A stretch of 8,658 nt of DNA, taken from assembly GCA_035551935.1 (NCBI GenBank), contig DASZMJ010000280.1, positions 1-8,658 on the forward strand, read 5' to 3'. Source of the DNA: DASZMJ01 sp035551935 (lineage in GTDB: Bacteria > Planctomycetota > Planctomycetia > Isosphaerales > Isosphaeraceae). The position numbers and the translations under genes are program-made. Below, in pieces: positions 1 through 6,081 of this stretch. How positions within the stretch are numbered: position 1 is the first letter of the stretch; each line of letters begins with the position of its first letter. The notes beneath the pieces are model-generated. The model had not been told where the DNA came from. It did not search any database and saw only the letters and a list, made by a program, of their open reading frames with translations.

Positions 1-72
1 GACGTCACGGGTCGACCCCGACTGGCGCCACAAGCGGCGCCGCTGCCAGCCGTTGAGCTTGAGTCGTTCCAT
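1..72 (-). CDS. 5' end of a gene cut by the window edge, possibly an IS630-type transposase
   Basis: Only the first 24 codons are inside the window; the gene continues past base 1. The peptide starts MERLKLNGWQRRRLWRQSGS and continues TRDV. The ATG (complement of 70-72) has a perfect GGAGG ribosome-binding site (complement of 79-83) six bases upstream, which supports a real start. The basic, Gln/Arg-rich opening followed by a TRD-type motif resembles the N-terminus of IS630-family transposases common in planctomycetes, where it precedes a helix-turn-helix DNA-binding domain. That identity is from memory of the family and rests on very few residues. The catalytic DDE domain, if present, lies outside the window. 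The start is well supported; the product name is tentative. It lies downstream of an apparently broken gene on the same strand. Confidence 0.55.
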   Translation of the reverse strand, partial: MERLKLNGWQRRRLWRQSGSTRDV

Positions 73-78
73 GGCGTG

Positions 79-83
79 CCTCC
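79..83 (-). promoter_or_regulatory. Ribosome-binding site GGAGG for the minus-strand gene at 72
   Basis: On the minus strand the sequence GGAGG lies six bases before the ATG. It is the main evidence that the short reading frame at the left edge is a true gene start. Confidence 0.6.
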
Positions 84-154
84 GAAAGATCGGGCACGCA
101 ACGGATGGGCCGTGAAAAAACTACTGCGGACCTGCTTAGAGTGACCGGCCGATG

Positions 155-274
155 GGGGTTCTGCTGGTTCGTAGCCGGGTCCACGAGCTTGATCGCCTGG
201 CCTCCTTGGAATTGGAAGTGGACGCTGTGCACCTCGAACGGGGCGGGCACGGCGGACGGGGCGGGCATGCTCAT
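155..274 (-). pseudogene. 5' remnant of an unidentified gene, probably broken by a mobile element
   Basis: The minus-strand frame starts at ATG 274 with MSMPAPSAVPAPFEVHSVHF and reads through about 40 codons with nearly all G/C third positions, as expected of a real gene in this genome. From about base 155 the codon pattern collapses into A/T-rich third positions, although the frame stays open to a TGA at 5-7. An AAGGTGG ribosome-binding site lies four bases upstream, and an extended -10 promoter lies about 60 bases upstream. An in-frame TAG just upstream fixes the ORF boundary. The next ORF on this strand looks like the start of a transposase, so I infer that an insertion removed the 3' part. 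TA dinucleotides at 137-138 and 172-173 are possible IS630 target sites. I do not recognise the protein. It could instead be a short intact gene with an unusual 3' half. Confidence 0.35.
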
Positions 275-332
275 GCGTCCACCTTGGGCTCTGACGGTGG
301 GAAAGGGCTACGCTGGGCGTCCCGACCGAACC

Positions 333-341
333 ATTTTACCA
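333..341 (-). promoter_or_regulatory. Extended -10 promoter for the minus-strand gene starting at 274
   Basis: On the minus strand the sequence TGGTAAAAT matches the extended -10 consensus TGnTATAAT at all but one base. No good -35 box lies 16-18 bases upstream, which extended -10 promoters can do without. It would give a leader of roughly 50 bases before ATG 274. Its AT-richness stands out from the surrounding DNA. Confidence 0.35.
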
Positions 342-894
342 GGGATGGCGGATGGAATCGCGGCCTGGAAGCTTCGCCCCTCGAATCTCCCCGTGAAGCG
401 CCGCGGCGCACGCCTTCATTGCCCCGGAAAACCGAAACGCTGATTCCGGTCAGCGGCTCGCCTCCTGATCAGAGTCGGTCGGAGAAGCCGCTGAAAACGG
501 TTAGGGCGGAGGATGGCTGTTCCGCGTAGCACGGCCGCCCCCAAAGTAATCGTCAGTCCGCTGCCTCGTACGCCCCATTGCCCTGCACATCGACATGGGA
601 AAACCGATTCCTGCGCACCTCGGTCCGGCACACCGCCTTCACTGTTGTCTCATGCCCTATCGCGGCCAGATCAGGTCGAGTGTTACCACAACCGTCTTCG
701 TTTCTGAACGGCTGTCACCCGCGGCCCGAACGCCGACCGTGGAGGTTAGAGTTCCGCGTCCCGGGGGAGAGGGAGGAAGAGATCGCGACCGAATCCCGGC
801 CGAGTCGGCCTAGGAGAAAACGGGCCGGCGTCCCATAATTGCGCGGGGCGGGCCCGCGGGGAGGGTCCGGGGTGTTGGCGTTCCTTTGCCGTCC
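342..894. other. Intergenic region with no supported gene
   Basis: Several short open frames occur here on both strands, but none has the high G/C third-position bias of the neighbouring genes, a well-spaced ribosome-binding site or a recognisable product. The region separates a minus-strand promoter (333-341) from the plus-strand GH57 gene, so it probably holds the GH57 promoter. The best -10-like hexamer is CATAAT at 834-839, but no matching -35 box is visible. A short inverted repeat (798-810, GGCCGA-G-TCGGCC) and a 10-bp palindrome (848-857, GCGGGCCCGC) lie near the GH57 start. I cannot assign them a role. Confidence 0.5.
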
Positions 895-899
895 GAGGA
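895..899 (+). promoter_or_regulatory. Ribosome-binding site GAGGA that fixes the GH57 start at ATG 907
   Basis: GAGGA lies seven bases before ATG 907. The in-frame TTG at 886 would place this site inside the coding region and has no site of its own, so 907 is preferred. Confidence 0.6.
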
Positions 900-906
900 T
901 GTCGCG

Positions 907-3072
907 ATGTCCGGTGTCCGTCTGATCCTGGCCTTGCACAACCACCAGCCCGTCGGCAACTTCGACGGCGTCTTCGAGGCGGCCTACCGCGACAGCTATG
1001 CACCGTTCCTCGACGTGATGGAAGGGTACCCCGACATCCCGTTCGTCCTGCACACCTCGGGCCCGTTGCTGGAGTGGCTGGCCGACCGCCACCCCGACTA
1101 CGTGGCGCGGGTCCGGGCGATGGTCGAATCGGGTCGGGTGGAGGTCCTCGGCGGCGGCTTCTTCGAGCCGATCCTGACGATGATCCCCCACCGCGACCGC
1201 GTCGGCCAGATCCGCGAGTACTCCGACTACCTCCGCGAGCTCTTCGGCCGGCCGGTCCGCGGCATGTGGGTCCCGGAGCGGGTCTGGGAGCAGCACCTCG
1301 TCGCGGCGATCGTCGAGGCGGGCATCGAGTACACCGCCCTCGACGACTTCCACTTCCGGCGCGCCGGCCTGACCGACGCCGACCTCCGCGGCTACTGGCT
1401 GACCGAGGACGACGGCCGCCTGCTCAAGGTCTTCCCGATCGCCGAGCGGCTCCGCTACGCGATCCCGTTCCAGGAGCCGCACGCCTCGTACGAGTACCTC
1501 CGACGCCTCGCCGACGACCGCCCCGGCGCCATCGCCGTCTTCGCCGACGACGGCGAGAAGCTCGGCTCGTGGCCCAAGACGTTCGATCACGTCTACACCC
1601 ACGGCTGGCTCCGGCGGTTCTGCGACATGATCGTCGCCAACCGCGACTGGCTCCAGCCGATCACGTTCGCCAGGGCGGTCGACTCGACGTTGCCGGTCGG
1701 CAAGGTGTATCTGCCGGATTCGTCGTACCGCGAGATGACCGAGTGGGCGTTGCCGCCGGCGGTGCTCTCGGCGTATGAGGAGGCCGTCAGGGGGCTCGGC
1801 CACGACCCGGCGGCCGAGCGGCTCCGGCCGTTCGCGAGGGCGGGGGGCTTCTGGCGGAACTTCAAGGCGAAGTACGCCGAGACCGACGAGATGTACGCCC
1901 GGATGCTCGCCATCTCGCGACGATTGGCCGCGGCCGGGCCCGAGGCCGACCCCGATTACCTCGACGTCGCCCGCCAGGAGCTGTATCGCGGCCAGTGCAA
2001 CTGCCCCTACTGGCATGGCGCCTTCGGCGGCCTCTATCTGCCCCACCTCCGCAACGCGATCTATCGCCACCTGATCGCCGCCGACGCGGCCCTCGACGAC
2101 GCCGAGGGGCGGTCGGGGCCGCGGGTCGCGCTCGAGGTCGGCGACTTCAACCTCGACGCCCGCCAGGAGGCCCGGCTCGAGAACGACCGGCTCGTCGCCT
2201 TCGTCCGGCCGGCGACCGGCGGGCACCTCTACGAGCTGGACGTCCGCCACGCCCAGACCAACGTCCTGGCCACCCTCGACCGCCGCCCCGAGGCGTATCA
2301 CGCCGCCATCGCCGCCGCCGCCGGCCACCACCGCGGCCCCGACGAGCCGACCAACGGCGTCATCCTCAAGCACGAGGGGCTCGACCGCCTCCTCGTCTAC
2401 GACCGCCAGCCGCGCAAGGCGCTCGTGGACCACTTCCTGCCGCAGGACGTGACCCTCCACGACCTGATCGCCTGCCACGACGTCGAGCGCGGCGACTTCG
2501 CCCTGGGCACGTATCTCGCCCAGGCCCGGCGCTCGCCGGGCCGCGTGGCGTTGGTCCTGGAGCGGCCCGGCGTGGCCGACGGCCACCCGATCCGGATCGC
2601 CAAGACGATCGCGCTGGCCGCCGGCAGCCCGACGCTGGACGTCCGCTACGAGCTCGACGACCTGCCCGTCGGCGTGCCGCTCCACTTCGCCGTCGAGTTC
2701 AACCTCGCCGCCATGGCCGGCCACGCCCCCGACCGCTCCTACCTCGACGGCGCCGGCACCTTGCTCGGCCCGCTCGATTCCCGCCTCGACCTGCCCGAGG
2801 CCGACGCCATCACCCTGGCCGACGACTGGCTCGACCTGTCGGTGTCGCTGAACTGGTCGAAGCCCTCGGGCCTCTGGTGCTTCCCGGTCGAGACCGTCAG
2901 CCAGTCCGAGTCCGGCTTCGAGGGCGTGTACCAATCCTCCGCCGTCGTCCCCCACTGGCAGATCATCGCCGACCACTCCCGACACTGGGACGTCCGCATC
3001 TCCTGGACCCTCGACCGCCTCCGCCCCCGAGCCGCCGAGGAGCTCTTCGAGAACGTGCTGAGTGCCGAGTGA
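907..3072 (+). CDS. GH57 4-alpha-glucanotransferase / alpha-amylase-like enzyme
   Basis: The protein is 721 residues from ATG 907. It belongs to the glycoside hydrolase 57 group that cuts and transfers alpha-1,4-glucan chains, acting on maltodextrins, starch or glycogen. All five GH57 signature regions are visible: HNHQP (residues 11-15), GGGFFEPIL (82-90), WVPERVWE (121-128) with the predicted nucleophile Glu124, FADDGEKLG (212-220) with the acid/base Asp at 214-215, and YREMTEWALP (274-283). These positions match Thermococcus litoralis 4-alpha-glucanotransferase (Glu123, Asp214) almost residue for residue. The middle part includes the QCNCPYWHGAFGGLYLPHLR block (363-382) typical of the DUF1925 region; the C-terminal ~300 residues fit the beta-rich DUF1926 domain. 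There is no signal peptide, so it should be cytoplasmic. Length is close to, slightly above, the ~660-residue archaeal enzyme. The TPR gene follows within 26 nt, suggesting an operon. Transferase versus hydrolase activity cannot be decided from sequence alone. Confidence 0.93.
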   Translation: MSGVRLILALHNHQPVGNFDGVFEAAYRDSYAPFLDVMEGYPDIPFVLHTSGPLLEWLADRHPDYVARVRAMVESGRVEVLGGGFFEPILTMIPHRDRVGQIREYSDYLRELFGRPVRGMWVPERVWEQHLVAAIVEAGIEYTALDDFHFRRAGLTDADLRGYWLTEDDGRLLKVFPIAERLRYAIPFQEPHASYEYLRRLADDRPGAIAVFADDGEKLGSWPKTFDHVYTHGWLRRFCDMIVANRDWLQPITFARAVDSTLPVGKVYLPDSSYREMTEWALPPAVLSAYEEAVRGLGHDPAAERLRPFARAGGFWRNFKAKYAETDEMYARMLAISRRLAAAGPEADPDYLDVARQELYRGQCNCPYWHGAFGGLYLPHLRNAIYRHLIAADAALDDAEGRSGPRVALEVGDFNLDARQEARLENDRLVAFVRPATGGHLYELDVRHAQTNVLATLDRRPEAYHAAIAAAAGHHRGPDEPTNGVILKHEGLDRLLVYDRQPRKALVDHFLPQDVTLHDLIACHDVERGDFALGTYLAQARRSPGRVALVLERPGVADGHPIRIAKTIALAAGSPTLDVRYELDDLPVGVPLHFAVEFNLAAMAGHAPDRSYLDGAGTLLGPLDSRLDLPEADAITLADDWLDLSVSLNWSKPSGLWCFPVETVSQSESGFEGVYQSSAVVPHWQIIADHSRHWDVRISWTLDRLRPRAAEELFENVLSAE

Positions 3073-3098
3073 CGACTGCGCATTCAAGAGATCAAGGC

Positions 3099-4451
3099 AT
3101 GGGAATACCGGACGGGAAGACGCTGGACCTCGGGGAAGGCGTGCTGGTCGAGCCGACCTCGGGCGGCGACCGGCTGGCGCTCTGGGTGCCTGAGGGGGAC
3201 GACTGGGAGCGGGTCGCGACGGTGGCCCGCGCGGAGGTCGTCGTCGAGCAGGGGGTCGGCTCGATCGCGGCGACGGCCGTCCGGGCGCGGCGGCGATCGA
3301 AGGGCGTGATCGGCTCGCTGGTGGGGCGGGTGCGCGGGGGGTCGGGGGATAAGGAGCTGACCTTGCCGACCGGCGCGACGGTCGAGCGCGTCGGCGAGCG
3401 TCGCACCGACCTCCTGCTCGCCTGGGCCGTGGCCGATGCGCCGCTCGATGAGGATCGACTCAAGGCCCTCTGGCCGTCGGCCGAGGCGTTCCGGGCGATC
3501 GGCCGCAACCTGTATATGATCCGGGGGGTCCAGGCCCGCGCGGCCGCGACGGCCCCGCCGCCGGAGCCGGAGGGCTCGCCCCGCGAGCGGGCCGAGCGTG
3601 CCCTGGCCGCGGCGCGGGCCTCGGCGGACCGCCGCGCCGAGCTCACGGCCCTGACCGACCTCGGCATCATCCTCGCCAACGAGGACCAGGCCCCGGCCGC
3701 CGTCGGCCTGCTGGAGCAGGCCCTGACGATCGCCGGGCAGCTCGGCGACACGGCGCGCGAGAGCGACGTGCTCGGCCATCTCGGCCTGGCCGTGCTGGCG
3801 ACCGGCAACCCCCGCCGGACGATGGAGCTGTTCGACCGCGGCCTCGTCCTGGCCCGCGCCGCCGGGGACCGCTTCGCCGAGAAGCTGGCGCTGGAACGGC
3901 TCGGGGTGGCCTTCTCGTACGTCCCCGACCACGCCCGCTCGCTGGGCTACTTCCAGGAGGCCCTGGCCATCGCCCGCGACATCGGCGACCGCGCCCACGA
4001 GGCCGCCTTGCAGTGGCAGGCCGCCGCCCAGCTCGCCGAGCTCGGCCGGACCGCCGAGGCCATCGCCGAGGCGCAATCCTCCATCGACCTCTACGCCCAA
4101 CTCGGCCGCCCCCAGGCGAAGCCCCTCGCCGAGCACCTCCGGCGCTTCCGACAGGGCGACGCCCCCTCCTTCGCCGGCGTCACCGTCGTCACCGGCGCGA
4201 CCCCTTCGGTCACGACCCCGTCCACCGGCCCCGGCCTCTTGAAGATGGCCTTCACCGCCGCCCAGGCGATGGCCAAGTTCGTCGGCTCCGGCTTCCAGAC
4301 CACCGACCCCTCCCTCCGCGCCCGACGCCTCCAGGCCTGCGCCTCCTGCGAGCACCACACCGGCCTCCGCTGCCGCGTCTGCGGCTGCTTCACCGACGCC
4401 AAGGCCCGCCTCCCCCACGAAGACTGCCCCCTCGGCAAGTGGCCCCGGTGA
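3099..4451 (+). CDS. TPR-repeat protein with C-terminal cysteine-rich zinc motif
   Basis: The predicted cytoplasmic protein is 450 residues from ATG 3099. Residues 1-150 form a mixed, probably beta-containing domain I do not recognise. A Pro/Glu-rich linker leads into about four tetratricopeptide repeats of roughly 40 residues (about 162-336), with the usual pattern of ALTDLGIILA, AVGLLEQALTIA and YFQEALAIARDIGD. TPRs normally mediate protein-protein contacts. After a Thr/Pro-rich linker the C-terminus carries CASC (414-417), CRVCGC (425-430) and CPLGKW (443-448), a probable zinc site. This tail resembles a small module I recall from phage-type proteins ending in CPxGKW. No signal peptide or membrane segment is seen. 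The start is ambiguous. ATG 3099 has AAGAG eight bases upstream, whereas an in-frame GTG at 3069 overlaps the GH57 stop in a GTGA arrangement and would add 10 residues. A strong hairpin follows 8 bases after the stop. Function unknown; a scaffold role is a guess. Confidence 0.85.
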   Translation: MGIPDGKTLDLGEGVLVEPTSGGDRLALWVPEGDDWERVATVARAEVVVEQGVGSIAATAVRARRRSKGVIGSLVGRVRGGSGDKELTLPTGATVERVGERRTDLLLAWAVADAPLDEDRLKALWPSAEAFRAIGRNLYMIRGVQARAAATAPPPEPEGSPRERAERALAAARASADRRAELTALTDLGIILANEDQAPAAVGLLEQALTIAGQLGDTARESDVLGHLGLAVLATGNPRRTMELFDRGLVLARAAGDRFAEKLALERLGVAFSYVPDHARSLGYFQEALAIARDIGDRAHEAALQWQAAAQLAELGRTAEAIAEAQSSIDLYAQLGRPQAKPLAEHLRRFRQGDAPSFAGVTVVTGATPSVTTPSTGPGLLKMAFTAAQAMAKFVGSGFQTTDPSLRARRLQACASCEHHTGLRCRVCGCFTDAKARLPHEDCPLGKWPR

Positions 4452-4458
4452 CCCGCCT

Positions 4459-4499
4459 CCTGCGGAGTCGCTCACGCGTCGTCCGAGCGACCACGCAGG
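4459..4499 (+). terminator. Hairpin transcription terminator-like structure after the TPR gene
   Basis: CCTGCG (4459-4464) pairs with CGCAGG (4494-4499). After a 2x2 internal loop, GTCGCTC (4467-4473) pairs with GAGCGAC (4485-4491) around an 11-base loop. The 13 base pairs lie 8 bases after the TPR stop codon and directly before a promoter, which fits a boundary between transcription units. There is no T-run, so it is not a classical intrinsic terminator; it could also stabilise the mRNA 3' end. Confidence 0.5.
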
Positions 4500-4503
4500 G
4501 ACG

Positions 4504-4532
4504 TTGACGGGGCCTGGCTCGTTGGGGACAAT
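4504..4532 (+). promoter_or_regulatory. Sigma70-type promoter for the zinc-ribbon hydrolase
   Basis: TTGACG (4504-4509) is a 5/6 match to the -35 consensus, and GACAAT (4527-4532) is a 4/6 match to the -10 consensus. The spacer is exactly 17 bases. Transcription would start near 4539, giving a leader of about 45 bases before ATG 4585. The position, between a hairpin and a ribosome-binding site, supports it. Confidence 0.5.
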
Positions 4533-4572
4533 CACCCAACATCCGGCCCCACCGGCGCCGGCGGCCCGTTCC

Positions 4573-4579
4573 GAGGTGG
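4573..4579 (+). promoter_or_regulatory. Ribosome-binding site GAGGTGG for ATG 4585
   Basis: GAGGTGG ends five bases before ATG 4585. The frame is open from a TTG at 4504, but that codon lies inside the predicted -35 box, so the start at 4585 is much more likely. Confidence 0.6.
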
Positions 4580-4584
4580 CTCCG

Positions 4585-5883
4585 ATGCCGATCCTGTTCC
4601 GTTGCGGTGCGTGTGGCGCGATGGCCAGGGCCGTCGACGAGCTGGCGGGCCGGAAGGTCCGCTGCGGACGCTGCGGCCAGAAGCTCCTCATCCCGCCGCG
4701 GGACGACGACCCGGTCGAGGACGACGGCGAGGAATCCCCGGACGACTTCGGCGAGGACGAGGACCCGGTCGAGGACGACGGCCGGTTCGCCCCCCCGCCG
4801 GCCGTTCGGCCGACGTGGGCCGGGCCGGCGCCGGGCGCCAGGCGCGCGCCGGTCGGCTGGATCGTCGCGGGCATCGCCGTCGGCATGGCGGTCAATGTCG
4901 CCCTGATCGCCCTGGTCGTCCGGGGTCTCTCGGGCGGAGCGGAGGCGAAGGATGAGGCCGTCGCGCGACAGGCGCCGGGACGGCCCACGGCCGAGGGCCG
5001 GGAGGACTTCGCGCCCTCGGAGGTCGCCGCCGGCCTGCCCGACTTCCCCCCGCCGGGCCCCGGCGTCGAGCTCGAGCCGGGCGTCCGGTTCCACGAGATC
5101 CGGCTCAACGGCTCGGGGGCGCCCGGGCACTCGGGCAAGTTCTGGCTCTACCTGCCGGCCGGGGAGCACCCGTCGCGGTCGCTCCCCTGCGTCCTCATCA
5201 CCGCCGCCGGCACGAACCTCCTGACCGGCATGAGCCTGTTCGACAGCGATCGGCCCGAGCACCTCCCCTACGTCCGCGCCGGCTTCGCCGTGCTGGCCTT
5301 CGAGCTCGACGGGCCGATCGGCGACCTCAAGACCGCGACGATGCCGCAGCTCGCGGCGTCGTTCCGGAAGTTCCAGGCGGCCGAGGCCGGGCTGGTCAAC
5401 GCGCGGCTCGCGCTGGGCTACCTCTCGGCCCGGGTGCCGCAGGTCGACCCCGATCGGCTCTTCGCCGCCGGGCACAGCTCGGCCGCGACGATGGCGCTGC
5501 TCTTCGCGTCCCGCGAGCCGAGGCTCAAGGGGTGCATCGCCTTCGCGCCGGCGATCGACATGGAGGCGAAGTACGGGGCCGAGCTGTTCCAGATCGACGC
5601 CGCCATCCCCGGCGTCCGCGACTTCGTCGCCCGCTATTCCCCCAGGAACAACGAATCGACGCTCGGCTGTCCCGTCCTGTTCTTCTGCGCCGAGGACGAC
5701 CCGGTCACGCCGGTCGCCGACTGTCGCGAGGCCGTGGCACGGCTGGAGGCGATGGGCAAGCCGGCCACGCTCCTGACCGTCCCGGACGGCGGCCACTACC
5801 GGCCGATGGTCGAGACGGGTATCCCCCGCGCGATCGCCTGGATCAACGACCGGCTCGCCGACCTCGGCCCCTCCGCGCGGTAG
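4585..5883 (+). CDS. Membrane-anchored alpha/beta hydrolase with N-terminal zinc ribbon
   Basis: The protein is 432 residues. Residues 7-30 carry two CxxC pairs (C7, C10, C27, C30) spaced as in the zinc-ribbon modules that begin many planctomycete membrane proteins. An Asp/Glu-rich linker (about 40-66) is followed by one transmembrane segment (about 92-112, WIVAGIAVGMAVNVALIALV). A Pro-rich spacer leads to an alpha/beta hydrolase fold (about 160-430). The likely triad is Ser298 in GHSSAA, Asp371 or Asp372 in CAEDDPVTP, and His404 in DGGHYRPM. The nucleophile elbow reads G-H-S-S-A rather than the usual G-x-S-x-G. By inference the ribbon faces the cytoplasm and the hydrolase faces the periplasm. 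The fold resembles dienelactone hydrolase and prolyl oligopeptidase-type esterases; the substrate is unknown. It has its own promoter upstream, and no strong terminator is seen after it. Confidence 0.85.
   Translation: MPILFRCGACGAMARAVDELAGRKVRCGRCGQKLLIPPRDDDPVEDDGEESPDDFGEDEDPVEDDGRFAPPPAVRPTWAGPAPGARRAPVGWIVAGIAVGMAVNVALIALVVRGLSGGAEAKDEAVARQAPGRPTAEGREDFAPSEVAAGLPDFPPPGPGVELEPGVRFHEIRLNGSGAPGHSGKFWLYLPAGEHPSRSLPCVLITAAGTNLLTGMSLFDSDRPEHLPYVRAGFAVLAFELDGPIGDLKTATMPQLAASFRKFQAAEAGLVNARLALGYLSARVPQVDPDRLFAAGHSSAATMALLFASREPRLKGCIAFAPAIDMEAKYGAELFQIDAAIPGVRDFVARYSPRNNESTLGCPVLFFCAEDDPVTPVADCREAVARLEAMGKPATLLTVPDGGHYRPMVETGIPRAIAWINDRLADLGPSAR
4708..4782 (+). repeat. Internal 21-bp direct repeat in the acidic linker
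   Basis: The same 21 bases occur at 4708-4728 and 4762-4782, 54 bases (18 codons) apart, encoding DPVEDDG twice. With the flanking bases the match extends to 28 with one mismatch. It looks like an in-frame duplication in a disordered linker between the zinc ribbon and the membrane segment. Confidence 0.7.
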
Positions 5884-6081
5884 CGACGAGGGGATCCCGA
5901 TCGATCACGACCCATCGAAATTATCGAGAAATTCCGATGCATTACACCCGACTGTTCGTGGGTGGCCCCGGACGACTCGGGACGACCTTCATCCTGGAGA
6001 TCCCGGTTGATCCGAGTCGGTGGGCCGTGTACTCAGGTCGGGGATCTTCATCCGATGACTGCATCGATAAGGACGCCGGCC
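5884..6081 (+). other. Intergenic spacer between hydrolase and secreted repeat protein
   Basis: The first 60 bases (about 5910-5950) are richer in A/T than the surrounding DNA, as expected of a regulatory region. A TTGATC at 6007-6012 could be a -35 box, but no convincing -10 follows at 16-18 bases. An in-frame ATG at 6055 would extend the next gene by nine residues. No RNA gene or strong terminator is visible. Confidence 0.4.
6069..6073 (+). promoter_or_regulatory. Ribosome-binding site AAGGA that favours ATG 6082
   Basis: AAGGA ends eight bases before ATG 6082. The alternative ATG 6055 has only a weaker GGGGA about ten bases upstream. The 6082 start also puts the Arg-rich part of the signal peptide close to the N-terminus. 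Confidence 0.45.

Noticed and set aside
513..707. 64-residue plus-strand open frame in the left intergenic region
   Set aside because: The purine-rich GGCGGAGG abuts its ATG with no spacing, the codon third positions are not biased, and the protein resembles nothing.
834..839. CATAAT as a -10 box for the GH57 gene
   Set aside because: No -35-like hexamer lies at 16-18 bases and there is no extended -10 TG, so I do not call it a promoter.
1995..3068. Upstream extension of the TPR reading frame inside the GH57 gene
   Set aside because: This stretch encodes Arg/Pro-rich low-complexity sequence in a frame overlapping GH57 codons. The TPR gene itself starts at 3099 (or 3069).
715..3087. 790-residue open frame on the minus strand opposite the GH57 gene
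   Set aside because: It is the antisense shadow of a GC-rich gene: high G/C third positions suppress stop codons on the other strand. The predicted protein is low-complexity Gly/Val/Arg/Asp with no motif, whereas the plus strand has all five GH57 signatures.
3084..5796. Long minus-strand open frames (684 and 468 residues) opposite the TPR and hydrolase genes
   Set aside because: Same antisense effect. They have no ribosome-binding site or recognisable domain, and they run across two clear plus-strand genes and the boundary between them.
5937..6060. Possible small gene starting MHYTRLF at ATG 5937
   Set aside because: The frame runs on into the out-of-frame shadow of the secreted protein until 7187 with no stop of its own, and the GAGAAA upstream is a poor ribosome-binding site.
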